From Gammaproteobacteria bacterium (GTDB taxonomy: Bacteria; Pseudomonadota; Gammaproteobacteria; Steroidobacterales; Steroidobacteraceae), in NCBI GenBank assembly GCA_017577615.1, contig PKRE01000004.1, positions 62,001-126,000 of the forward strand: a DNA stretch of 64,000 nucleotides. Reading direction: 5' to 3'. A program made the position numbers and the translations under genes. Positions 34,573 through 42,975 of this stretch are shown here, piece by piece (the first letter of the stretch is position 1; the number at the start of each line of letters is the position of its first letter). The notes under the pieces were generated by a model. That model was given only the letters and a program-made list of their open reading frames with translations, was not told the origin of the DNA and ran no database searches.

Positions 34573-35943
34573 ATGGCCACGTTCCAATCGCTCGGAGTCG
34601 GCTCAGGTCTGGATCTGACCGCGCTGGTCTCGCAGCTCGTTGCAGCGGAGCGCGCCCCCAAGCAGCGTCAGATCACGACGCAGCAGTCGCGCGTGGCTGT
34701 CGAGCTTTCGGCCGTCGGCACTTTCAAGGGCGCGCTAAGCGCGTTCCATGGCGCCGTATCGGCGTTGAAGCTGCCTACTTCGTTCGATGTCTTCGCCGCC
34801 AGGTCGAGCAACGAAGAGATTTTCACCGTCAGCGCGAACCATGCAGCGACGTTGGGCACATACGACATCGAAGTCGTCAGCGTCGCGACGGCAGAGCAGA
34901 TCTCCTCCCGCGCGTTCGAGAGCGGCGACGCGGTCGTCGGCACCGGATCGCTGACGATCTCAGTGGGCGGGCAAAGCTTTACCGTGCAGATCGACGACGG
35001 CAGCGGCACGCTCAGAGGCATTCGCGACGCCATCAATCGCGCAGAGGACAATACTGGCGTGCGGGCGACGATCGTGAACGGCACCGACGGCTCACACTTG
35101 GTGCTGACTTCGACTAAGACGGGTCTTGCCAACCGCATCACGATCGCTGTCGACGGAGAAGGACTCGAGGCGCTGGCCTATTCGGCCGACGCACCCAATG
35201 AGTATACCCAGGTCCGTGCGGCGCAAGATGCGCTCGTCTACGTCGCAGGGACCGAGCATCGCAGCGCTTCCAACACGATCGCGGACGCGATCGAAGGCGT
35301 GACGCTGCAGCTGTTGAAGGCGGACGCAGGCAACACGCATTCGATCAAGGTTGAGAGGAACGTCGATGCGCTGGTGGGCCGAATCGATGCATTCGTCACT
35401 CAGTTCAATTCGCTCGCCGGTACGATGGCGAGCCTGCAAAGCTACGATCCGACGACGAAGCAGGCTGGGGCGCTCTTGGGCGATCCATTGGTGCGCGGGA
35501 TCGAAAGCGCGCTGCGGCGTGAGCTCGGCAGGCCGATCGATGGCGCCAACGCGCCATACAACACGCTCTCGAGCATCGGCATCACGATGACTGTGGACGG
35601 CAAGCTCGAGCTCGACAAGGCGAAACTACGCAAGGCGCTCGAGTCGGATCTTGCGGCGGTACAGCGTATCTTCAGCGCCGAGAGCGGCATCGCGGTGCGC
35701 CTGGACAACGTGCTGGCGCCCCATCTCGCACCGGACGGCTCGCTCGCGCTGCGCAATCAGACGCTGAACGATCGCACGAAAAAGCTGGACGCCGATCTCG
35801 CGGCGTTGGACGCGCGCATGCAAGTCATCGAGGAGCGCTACATCAAGCAGTTCACCGCGCTCGATACGTTACTTGCCCAACTTCAATCGACTTCTGCGTA
35901 TCTGGGGCAACAGCTTGCAAACCTGCCGAAACCGAAGGCCTAG
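34573..35943 (+). CDS. fliD: Flagellar filament cap FliD (HAP2)
   Basis: A 456-residue filament cap. The N-terminus FQSLGVGSGLDLTALVSQLV, the middle ANRITIAVDGEGLEAL with SASNTIADAIEGVTLQLLKA, and the C-terminal DKAKLRKALESDLAAVQRIF and ERYIKQFTALDTLLAQLQST are all conserved FliD blocks. GGAG lies eight bases before the ATG. It forms a pair with flaG; its chaperone is probably the FliT-like protein encoded 550 bp on. Confidence 0.96.
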   Translation: MATFQSLGVGSGLDLTALVSQLVAAERAPKQRQITTQQSRVAVELSAVGTFKGALSAFHGAVSALKLPTSFDVFAARSSNEEIFTVSANHAATLGTYDIEVVSVATAEQISSRAFESGDAVVGTGSLTISVGGQSFTVQIDDGSGTLRGIRDAINRAEDNTGVRATIVNGTDGSHLVLTSTKTGLANRITIAVDGEGLEALAYSADAPNEYTQVRAAQDALVYVAGTEHRSASNTIADAIEGVTLQLLKADAGNTHSIKVERNVDALVGRIDAFVTQFNSLAGTMASLQSYDPTTKQAGALLGDPLVRGIESALRRELGRPIDGANAPYNTLSSIGITMTVDGKLELDKAKLRKALESDLAAVQRIFSAESGIAVRLDNVLAPHLAPDGSLALRNQTLNDRTKKLDADLAALDARMQVIEERYIKQFTALDTLLAQLQSTSAYLGQQLANLPKPKA

Positions 35944-36010
35944 GCGGGCTGTAGGCTGAGGCTGTGGAGGCTCCGGGGTGGGCGGCGTCGCGCGCCGCAG
36001 CCCCAAGCCC
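35944..36010. repeat. Degenerate intergenic repeat with hairpin potential after fliD
   Basis: gcgggctgtaggctgaggctgtggaggctccgg is followed by CGGCG-tcgcg-CGCCG. It sits right after fliD and could act as a terminator, but no T-run follows. It belongs to the same word family as other gaps. Confidence 0.4.
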
Positions 36011-36019
36011 AATTCTCCC

Positions 36020-36046
36020 TCAAGTCAGCGGACGATCCGCCGTTAC
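36020..36046 (+). promoter_or_regulatory. Sigma-28 (FliA) promoter of fliS
   Basis: TCAAGTCA-N11-GCCGTTAC has exact FliA spacing, and its -35 hexamer is the TCAAGT seen at flgL and fliC. The -10 resembles that of flgM (GCCGTTAA). fliS starts about 46 bases on. Confidence 0.65.
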
Positions 36047-36091
36047 ATTCCTCAGATTCGTTATCCCGATTGGATCGATTGGAGCAGCCGA

Positions 36092-36496
36092 ATGTCCGCC
36101 TTTGCCCAAGCAAGCAAGCTGGCCGCCTACAGCAGCACGGCTGCGCACGGGGGCGTTGCGGCTGCGGATCCGCACCGGCTCGTCGTCATGCTCCTGGATG
36201 GAGCGATCGAGCGCATTCGCGCGGCGCAGGCATGCATCAAGCGCGGCGAGATCGCTGAGAAGGCGCAGCTGATACATCGCGCGGTGGCGATCATCGGTGA
36301 GCTGCACGCCAGCCTCGACATGTCCGCTGGTGGGCAAATCGCGGCCAACCTGGGCGAGCTCTACGACTACATGACGCGCCAGCTGTTGAAGGCCACGCTG
36401 GAGAACAATCTCGAGACGATGGACGAAGTCTGCCGTCTTCTGCATGAGATTCGCAGTGCCTGGGTGACCATACCAGCGGAGGCACGTGCACGATGA
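36092..36496 (+). CDS. fliS: Flagellin chaperone FliS
   Basis: A 134-residue all-helical export chaperone for flagellin. Conserved features are AADPHRLVVMLLDGAIERIR near the N-terminus and AANLGELYDYMTRQLLKATL. The C-terminal VCRLLHEIRSAWVTIP is also typical. ATG 36092 is preferred because GGAG lies eight bases upstream and family proteins start there; upstream codons are repeat-derived. The stop overlaps the next start (ATGA). Confidence 0.95.
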   Translation: MSAFAQASKLAAYSSTAAHGGVAAADPHRLVVMLLDGAIERIRAAQACIKRGEIAEKAQLIHRAVAIIGELHASLDMSAGGQIAANLGELYDYMTRQLLKATLENNLETMDEVCRLLHEIRSAWVTIPAEARAR

Positions 36497-36801
36497 GCGT
36501 TCCCACTGCAGACGCGGTCATGGCCGCTACGTACAAGCTGGTCCAGCAGGCCATGAGCGGCCAATGGCACGACATGCCGAGAACGATCGAGGAGCGTCGC
36601 TTACTGCTCGATCGGTTGAGCGCGAGCGCGACGGCGCAGGATCGGGAGTGGCTGAACGCGCTCAAGCAAGCGATGGCGGAATCGGATGCTGTCATTGCGA
36701 AGATGCGCGAGGAGGCGATCTCACAACACGGCACGGCGGATGCCGCCGACGAGCAACGGGCTGGCGTCGATGACGTGCTGGAGATGATACGAGGCAGCTA
36801 G
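36493..36801 (+). CDS. FliT-like flagellar protein
   Basis: A 102-residue acidic helical protein translationally coupled to fliS by an ATGA overlap. Size, helix content (TYKLVQQAMSGQWHDMPRTI, EERRLLLDRLSA) and position match FliT, the chaperone of FliD. The family is poorly conserved, so the name rests mainly on context. No membrane segment or signal peptide is seen. Confidence 0.7.
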   Translation: MSVPTADAVMAATYKLVQQAMSGQWHDMPRTIEERRLLLDRLSASATAQDREWLNALKQAMAESDAVIAKMREEAISQHGTADAADEQRAGVDDVLEMIRGS

Positions 36802-36909
36802 ACACGCGGCGGTTGGCCGTGGCGTCTCGTGGACCACGCGTCGAGCGCTCATTGACAGCGAGAGACGAAGAGGCATCCTGACCACCAGCGGCAACCGTCA
36901 CGCACGACC

Positions 36910-37479
36910 ATGTACGAGGGCATCGACACCATTGTCTTGTACGAGGAGCTGGCATACGAGGATGTGCTGCCGGTTGCCTGGCGTCGTTTGCCTGAGCCGC
37001 ACGATCCCGTGCTCGTCAACAGCTTCGCGGATCGCAACTTACGCGTGCTGCAGGCCGTGGCGGTGCTCGATGAGCACGGTCAGCTGGAAAAGGCGGATGA
37101 AACCTCGCCGCATGCGGCCGACATTCTGCGCCTCGACATGAAGTTGAATCTGCTGCTCGACATGGTGGGGCGCTTGCTTGCATCCAGTCAACCGCGACCG
37201 AAGCCGACGGCCGTTCGTTTCAATGCGCTCGGCGGCGTATTCCAGGCAAGCCCGCCGTTTCCCGATCTCGGCAGCCAGGGCGTGCTCGAGATCTACTTGC
37301 GCGATTGCATCGCCGATCCGCTGCGCCTAGTGGGGCGGATTGCTTCCATCGGACCCGACGGGCGAGTCAAAGTGCGCTTCATCCCTCCCGGCGAGCACGT
37401 CGCCGATCTTCTGGAGAAGCTCGCCTTTCGCAAGCATCGACGACAAGTGGCGGGCATCAGGCAACCGAAGGCACGTTGA
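36910..37479 (+). CDS. Atypical PilZ-like protein
   Basis: A 189-residue soluble protein resembling the atypical (tPilZ-type) cyclic di-GMP-related proteins encoded next to fliT and fleQ in Xanthomonas, such as XC6012. A helical middle (HAADILRLDMKLNLLLDMVG) precedes a beta-rich C-terminal half with VRFNALGGVFQASP, GVLEIYLRDCIADPLRLVGR and RVKVRFIPP. The canonical RxxxR and D/NxSxxG c-di-GMP motifs are not evident, so it may act through protein contacts. ATG 36910 has no strong ribosome binding site; TTGACA at 36852 could be part of its promoter. Confidence 0.65.
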   Translation: MYEGIDTIVLYEELAYEDVLPVAWRRLPEPHDPVLVNSFADRNLRVLQAVAVLDEHGQLEKADETSPHAADILRLDMKLNLLLDMVGRLLASSQPRPKPTAVRFNALGGVFQASPPFPDLGSQGVLEIYLRDCIADPLRLVGRIASIGPDGRVKVRFIPPGEHVADLLEKLAFRKHRRQVAGIRQPKAR

Positions 37480-37775
37480 TAGCGCAGTCACGGACGTTGA
37501 TTCTCGTTGTGTGAAGCGCGTCCACCTGTCTTCGCGCGGTCCACTTGCATGTGCTGACAGTCTTAGAGTGTCGACTCGTTCTCACTTTCTGCTCGCTTAG
37601 ATGAGCTGACTATCAGTCGTTCCCTGAGTCGTGCGCCAAATTTCTGGCAGCAGTTCACGCGCGCGGGGCCTTCAGGGTAAGCCTGATAGAGCTGTCTTCT
37701 TACGGCGACACAATCGGGCGCAAACACAAAAAGCGGCGCCCGACAAAGAAAGATCGCCGCACGAGGAGGGCAATG

Positions 37776-39302
37776 ATGAGTTTCAGCGACACGCAGCGTA
37801 TTCGTATTCTCACTGTCCAGCGTGCAGTTGTTTACGACTGCGATGCAGAACGTGCCGAGCGTGTCGCGCAAGTTCTGAAGGAAGTCGATCTCGAGCCGTT
37901 GCTCGTCGATCATGCAGCGCTGATGCGCACGATTCTGCAATCGCCGACGACCCCGCCCGCGCTGTTGATCGGAGACCCGGGGGATTGTGACTGGGTCGAG
38001 CTAGGAGCGGCGCTTCGCGAGCAGCTCGGTGACGTGCCCGTGGTCGCCTATGGCGCCAACGCCACGGCGCAGCAGCTCATCGAAGCCATTGGCGCGGCAC
38101 GCGTGCATCGGTTGCCGTTTCCCTTCCGAGCCAGTGCGCTTGCGGCGGCGCTGCGGGTGCCCGGTCAAGCTGCGCTCGAAGAAGCAGGCCGGAATGTCTC
38201 CATGCCGGCCGGCAACTCGCCGGCAATCAGACAAGTGGTGCAGCTCATCCGGCAGGTGGCGGCGCACGACTCGAACGTGCTGATCCTGGGCGAGTCCGGA
38301 ACTGGCAAGGAGGTGGTCGCACGTGCGATCCACGATGCGAGCCCGCGCCGGCAACGACCCTTCGTCGCCATCAATTGTGGCGCCATTCCCGCCGAGCTGC
38401 TCGAGAGTGAGCTGTTCGGTCACGAGAAAGGCGCCTTCACAGGCGCGATCACGGCACGCAAAGGACGTTTCGAGATTGCCGAAGGCGGCACGCTGTTCCT
38501 GGATGAGATCGGCGACATGAGCCTGCCGATGCAGGTCAAGCTGCTGCGGGTGCTGCAAGAACGCGTGTTCGAGCGTGTCGGCAGTCACACGCCGATCCGT
38601 TGCAACGTGCGCATCATCGCTGCCACGCATCGCAACCTGGAGGAGGCGATTGCGCGCGGCACGTTCCGCGAGGATCTCTTCTATCGTTTGAACGTGTTTC
38701 CCATCGAGATGCCGCCGCTGCGCGCGCGCATCGAGGACCTGCCGCTGCTCATACATACCTTCAACGAGCGCAATGTTGCCGCAGGGCGTGCCAGAGTCGA
38801 GTTCACCGCGCGAGCGCTCAAGGTTCTTTCTCACTATCCCTGGCCCGGCAACGTCCGCGAGCTTGGCAATCTGGTGGAACGGATGTCGATTCTGTATCCC
38901 AACCGCCGCGTCGATGTGGCGGACCTGCCGCCCAAGTATCGGCCGCAGGCGTTGCTTGCCGAGCTCGACTTGGATGTGGAAGACGACGGCGACAGCTCGA
39001 TCCGCCTGCCGCAGTTGCGGGCGTGTGATCTGGACGGCGCTGCCGAGCTCGACGACCGTCAAGTGATGTCGTTGCTCACGGAAAGCAGCCCGCGAGAGTC
39101 GCTGGCGCATCTGCCGCCCGAAGGTATCGACCTGCGAGACCATCTCTACACGATCGAGCGCGACCTCATCCAGCAGGCGCTCAACCGTGCCGGCGGGACG
39201 GTGGCACATGCCGCTCGCTTGCTGAGGCTGCGTCGCACGACGCTCGTCGAAAAGTTGCGCAAATTCCAGATGCTCAACGAGACGGCAGCGTCGGAACTTT
39301 GA
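37776..39302 (+). CDS. fleQ: Sigma-54-dependent flagellar master regulator FleQ-like
   Basis: A 508-residue enhancer-binding protein. Residues 1-130 are a degenerate receiver-like domain with no clear phospho-Asp, as in FleQ. The AAA+ domain has Walker A GESGTGKE (172-179), the sigma-54 loop GAFTGA (219-224) and Walker B LFLDEIGD (240-247), and ends with a Fis-type helix-turn-helix (QALNRAGGTVAHAARLLRLR). It would activate the class II sigma-54 promoters found here. ATG 37776 is chosen over ATG 37773 because AGGAGG lies six bases before it. I see no sigma-54 promoter in the 296-bp upstream gap, fitting constitutive expression. Confidence 0.93.
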   Translation: MSFSDTQRIRILTVQRAVVYDCDAERAERVAQVLKEVDLEPLLVDHAALMRTILQSPTTPPALLIGDPGDCDWVELGAALREQLGDVPVVAYGANATAQQLIEAIGAARVHRLPFPFRASALAAALRVPGQAALEEAGRNVSMPAGNSPAIRQVVQLIRQVAAHDSNVLILGESGTGKEVVARAIHDASPRRQRPFVAINCGAIPAELLESELFGHEKGAFTGAITARKGRFEIAEGGTLFLDEIGDMSLPMQVKLLRVLQERVFERVGSHTPIRCNVRIIAATHRNLEEAIARGTFREDLFYRLNVFPIEMPPLRARIEDLPLLIHTFNERNVAAGRARVEFTARALKVLSHYPWPGNVRELGNLVERMSILYPNRRVDVADLPPKYRPQALLAELDLDVEDDGDSSIRLPQLRACDLDGAAELDDRQVMSLLTESSPRESLAHLPPEGIDLRDHLYTIERDLIQQALNRAGGTVAHAARLLRLRRTTLVEKLRKFQMLNETAASEL

Positions 39303-39318
39303 CGCAGACGATCGCGAC

Positions 39319-39347
39319 GCGCCTCGATCCTCACGCTCATGAGGCGC
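39319..39347. other. Hairpin after fleQ
   Basis: GCGCCTC-N15-GAGGCGC follows the fleQ stop by 16 bases. It has no T-run and is a possible weak terminator separating fleQ from the fleR-like gene. Confidence 0.35.
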
Positions 39348-39402
39348 TCGGGATGTGACGCGCTACACAGGAATCTCCCATTCCATGCTGTTCGAGCGCG
39401 GG

Positions 39403-39418
39403 TGGAACGGAAATTGCT
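39403..39418 (+). promoter_or_regulatory. Sigma-54 promoter of the fleR-like gene
   Basis: TGGAAC-ggaaa-TTGCT has GG and GC at the exact -24/-12 distance. It implies transcription from about 39430 and so excludes the TTG at 39422 as start codon. Confidence 0.75.
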
Positions 39419-39463
39419 CCCTTGCAAGCAGTTCCACTGAACAGCGGTGCAAACGAATCTGAA

Positions 39464-40543
39464 ATGAGGGAGGAAGGGCACAACCAGGGTGAGACGTTCG
39501 CGCCGGTCGACGGCGCGGCAGGGCGCGAGGCGGCCGACCAGATGATTGCGGTGGCCGAGAGCTCGCGACGTCTTGCTGAGCTGGCGCGACGTGTCGCTGC
39601 CAGCGATTGCACGGTCTTGATCGCTGGTGAATCTGGTACCGGCAAGGAGGTGCTGGCACGGTTCATTCACCGCAATTCGCCCCGCGCATCGAAGCCGTTC
39701 GTCGCTGTCAATTGTGCTGCGATCCCCGAGAGCATGCTCGAAGCGATCTTGTTCGGCTACGAGCGCGGTGCGTTCACGGGTGCTCATGCGGCACACGCCG
39801 GTAAGTTCGAGCAGGCGCAAGGCGGAACGATCCTTCTCGATGAGGTCAGCGAGATGCCGCTCGGGCTGCAGGCGAAGCTGCTGCGCGTCTTACAAGAGCG
39901 CGAGGTGGAGCGGCTCGGCGGCCGTATGCCGATTGCTCTCGATGTGCGTGTGCTGGCGACGACCAACCGTGACCTGCGAGCAGAAGTGGCCGCAGGCCGT
40001 TTTCGCGAAGATTTGTATTACCGCCTGAATGTGTTCCCGCTGACGACCCTGCCGCTGCGCGCTCGGCGCGACGACATTCTGCCGCTCGCGATGAAGCTGT
40101 TGAGCGCGCGCTGTCGTCCGGGCGAGCGCATTCCAGCGCTCGCGGCAGATGCGGCGCACGTGCTGTTGACCTACTCATGGCCAGGCAACGTGCGCGAGCT
40201 GGACAATGTCATGCAGCGCGCGCTGATCCTGACGAACGGCCCGGTCATCGAGCGGGAGCACATCCATCTCGAGCCCTTGTATTCCCCGTGCGAGCCGGCG
40301 AGCGCCGCGCCGAGCGGCGAACGCACGTCGGCTCGAGCCGACAAGACGAGCACGAGCTCACGCGAGCAGCGTGCGTCGGGCAAGCTCGCGAGCTCTCTAT
40401 CGGCAGCTGAGCACGAGATCATTCTCGCGGCTCTGCGCGCGGACAACGGTAATCGTCAGGCGGTCGCGAAGCGGCTTGGCATCAGCCCGAGAACGCTTCG
40501 CTACAAGCTTGCTCGCATGCGCGAAGCAGGAGTGGAGATATGA
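39464..40543 (+). CDS. Sigma-54 activator, FleR/FlrC-like but without receiver domain
   Basis: A 359-residue AAA+ enhancer-binding protein. Walker A GESGTGKE lies at 55-62, GAFTGA at 102-107 and Walker B at about 122-128 (TILLDEV). The C-terminal Fis-type helix-turn-helix reads AADNGNRQAVAKRLG-like: ALRADNGNRQAVAKRLGISP. FleR and FlrC normally carry an N-terminal receiver phosphorylated by FleS/FlrB. Here only about 50 residues precede the AAA+ core, and no kinase gene is nearby. ATG 39464 is preferred because of the sigma-54 promoter position; its ribosome binding site is weak. It would drive class III hook-basal-body genes. Confidence 0.88.
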   Translation: MREEGHNQGETFAPVDGAAGREAADQMIAVAESSRRLAELARRVAASDCTVLIAGESGTGKEVLARFIHRNSPRASKPFVAVNCAAIPESMLEAILFGYERGAFTGAHAAHAGKFEQAQGGTILLDEVSEMPLGLQAKLLRVLQEREVERLGGRMPIALDVRVLATTNRDLRAEVAAGRFREDLYYRLNVFPLTTLPLRARRDDILPLAMKLLSARCRPGERIPALAADAAHVLLTYSWPGNVRELDNVMQRALILTNGPVIEREHIHLEPLYSPCEPASAAPSGERTSARADKTSTSSREQRASGKLASSLSAAEHEIILAALRADNGNRQAVAKRLGISPRTLRYKLARMREAGVEI

Positions 40544-40673
40544 GCTGCCGCCCAGCAGCGTGCGTCATGCGCAAGACCTGGCGCGCTTCGAGGCGGACGC
40601 TCGCGATGCGCAGGGATAGCAGCACGTATCGCACACGGGCACGTCTACACGTTCATGTGGAGGGTCAGTAAGG

Positions 40674-41027
40674 ATGTCTGCACTACAGATCGATGCCGTG
40701 CTGGCTCAGATCCGCGCAATGCAATCGCAGCTGCGTGCCGCGCAGGCGCAAACGAACGGGGTGGCGCAGCTCGCAGGCGAGGTCAGCGGTGCTCAGAAAC
40801 CGACGACTTCGTTCGCCGCCGTCATGAAACAAGCCTTGGACCGCGTCAACGAGACGCAGCAGCGAGCCGCCAGCCTGGCGACGCAGTTCGAGCAGGGCGT
40901 GCCCGGTGTCGAGCTGCCGCAGGTCATGCTGGAGATGCAGAAGGCAAGCGTCTCGTTCCGCGCAGCGACGGAAGTTCGCAACAAGCTGATAGATGCCTAT
41001 CAGACGATCATGAATATGCCGATCTGA
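40674..41027 (+). CDS. fliE: Flagellar hook-basal body protein FliE
   Basis: A 117-residue linker between the MS ring and the rod. The C-terminal half holds the signature (TSFAAVMKQALDRVNETQQR, PQVMLEMQKASVSFRAATEV, RNKLIDAYQTIMNMPI). Length is normal. It opens the fliEFGHIJK block. No clear sigma-54 match is visible in the 130 bp upstream. Confidence 0.96.
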   Translation: MSALQIDAVLAQIRAMQSQLRAAQAQTNGVAQLAGEVSGAQKPTTSFAAVMKQALDRVNETQQRAASLATQFEQGVPGVELPQVMLEMQKASVSFRAATEVRNKLIDAYQTIMNMPI

Positions 41028-41211
41028 GAACGGTGACGGGTAGCGGGCTCGTCGAGAGCAATGACTGAGGGGCGAATTGGCAAGCACATCTTGAGCCACG
41101 ATCGAGTATGCACGCTGGATACTGTCAACTGCGATCGAGACATGAGCGAGCTGGTGTGCGCTGGCGCTCGCCTGTGGCCTTGCGCACATCGCCCTGCACC
41201 GAGGTGCCTGT

Positions 41212-42867
41212 ATGAGCGCTGAAGCCACTACCGTCCCGAGCACGGATGCACCCACATTGCCCGCTCCGGCATGGCTGTCGTCGGCGCTCAAGCCGATCGC
41301 GATGCTCGTTGGCATCGCCGCAGCTGTCGCGGTGGGGGTCGGCGTGGTGCTTTGGTCGAGAGAGCCGACCTACGCGCTTCTGTACGGCAACCTGAGCACG
41401 AGCGATGCGGCGCAGATCGCGCAGGCGCTCGATGAGATCGGTGTCCCATACAAGGTCGACACCACGACGGGCGCAATCACGGTGCCTGCGGATCGCGTGC
41501 ACGATGCGCGCTTGAAGCTCGCCGCGCAAGGATTGCCGGAGACCGATGGTGGCTTTGCGCTCATCGCGAAGGAGCCCGGCTTCGGCGTCAGCCAATTCAT
41601 GGAAGGCGCACGCTATCAGCATGCGCTCGAGACCGAGCTCGCGCGCACGATCGCCAACCTGCAAGCAGTCGAGGCTGCACGCGTGCACCTGGCGTTGCCG
41701 CGGCAATCGCCGTTCGTGCGGGATCGGCGCACGCCGAGCGCATCGGTGTTCCTGCGGCTCAAGCCGGGTCGCAGGCTGGAGTCGGAGCAGGTCACCGCCA
41801 TCGCCAACTTGGTGGCGTCGAGCATTCCGGAGCTTGCGTCCGAGCACGTCACGATCGTCGATCAGCAGGGACGGCTCCTGTCTGCGCCGGGCACCGGCGA
41901 CGAGCTTGCGGCACGGGAGAAACAGCTCGAGATCGCGCGCAGCATCGAAGAGCGTTATGCAAGCCGGATCGAGTCGTTGCTGGCACCGCTCGTCGGCGTC
42001 GGTCGCGTGCGCGCGCAAGTGGTCGCCGATGTCGAGCTCTCGACGACGGAAGAGGCACGCGAGCAGTATCGACCAGAGAGCCAAGTCGTCCGCAGCGAGC
42101 AAATTGCGGAGGAAACCAGTCGCAACGGCACGGGGCCGCTGGGGGTGCCAGGGGCCTTGACGAATCAACCGCCGGTTGGCGGGGTGGCTTTGCCGCCAGG
42201 TGTCGATGCGGCAGCGGCGTCGCAGGTCGACGGGAACGCAGAGAACGGTATCCGGCCGCCCGACAACGTCTCGCGCCAAGCGACGCGCAATTATGAGATC
42301 GATCGCACGATCGCCTACACGAAGCAACCGGCGGGCAGATTGAAGCGGCTGACGGTTGCGGTGCTGATCGACAACCTCCGCACGACGGACGAAGAGGGCA
42401 ATGTCGTCGAGACACCTCTGACGCAGGAGGAGATCGACAACATCACCAGGCTCGTCAAGGATGCGGTGGGATTCGATGCCTCGCGCGGCGACAGCGTGAA
42501 CGTCGTCAACGCATCTTTCAGAGGCGAGGTGCAGGCTCAGGATGTTGCGGTCGACGAGATCCCACTGTGGCAACACCCGTTGGCGCGTGACATCGCGAAG
42601 CTCATCGCCGCACTGATCGTGTTGATCGTGCTTGTGGTCGGCGTGCTGCGTCCGATCATCCGTAGCTTGCTAGGGCCGCCGCGCGATCAGCCCGCTCTGC
42701 CGCCGCCGGCGGAGCAGGAGGTGGTTGCCACTGTGACGGATGAGGAGCCCCAGCGTCCAGCCGCGCTCGATTATGAGGGACAGCTCGAGCACGCGCGTGC
42801 GCTCGTAAGCCAAGATCCCGCACGCGTCGCGCAAGTCGTCAAGTCATGGGTTGGCGATGATGATTGA
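41212..42867 (+). CDS. fliF: Flagellar MS-ring protein FliF
   Basis: A 551-residue membrane ring protein. TM1 is near residues 23-45 (IAMLVGIAAAVAVGVGVVLW) and TM2 near 463-482 (LIAALIVLIVLVVGVLRPII). The ring-building motif region includes TDGGFALIAKEPGFGVSQFM and RVHLALPRQSPFVRD. The C-terminal tail VAQVVKSWVGDD is the FliG-binding segment. The ATG at 41212 lies after a 184-bp gap following fliE. Confidence 0.96.
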   Translation: MSAEATTVPSTDAPTLPAPAWLSSALKPIAMLVGIAAAVAVGVGVVLWSREPTYALLYGNLSTSDAAQIAQALDEIGVPYKVDTTTGAITVPADRVHDARLKLAAQGLPETDGGFALIAKEPGFGVSQFMEGARYQHALETELARTIANLQAVEAARVHLALPRQSPFVRDRRTPSASVFLRLKPGRRLESEQVTAIANLVASSIPELASEHVTIVDQQGRLLSAPGTGDELAAREKQLEIARSIEERYASRIESLLAPLVGVGRVRAQVVADVELSTTEEAREQYRPESQVVRSEQIAEETSRNGTGPLGVPGALTNQPPVGGVALPPGVDAAAASQVDGNAENGIRPPDNVSRQATRNYEIDRTIAYTKQPAGRLKRLTVAVLIDNLRTTDEEGNVVETPLTQEEIDNITRLVKDAVGFDASRGDSVNVVNASFRGEVQAQDVAVDEIPLWQHPLARDIAKLIAALIVLIVLVVGVLRPIIRSLLGPPRDQPALPPPAEQEVVATVTDEEPQRPAALDYEGQLEHARALVSQDPARVAQVVKSWVGDDD

Positions 42868-42975
42868 GTCGAGACGAGCGTCAAGACAACCAGCGATCAC
42901 GCCTAGGCTGCGTGGGCACCCGGCAACGCCTTTGCCGTCGTCGCAACGAGAGCTCATGGTCGAAGGAGGCTGCCC

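Noticed and set aside
40544..40673. Search for a sigma-54 promoter of fliE
   Set aside because: No GG/GC pair at -24/-12 spacing with an acceptable context was found.
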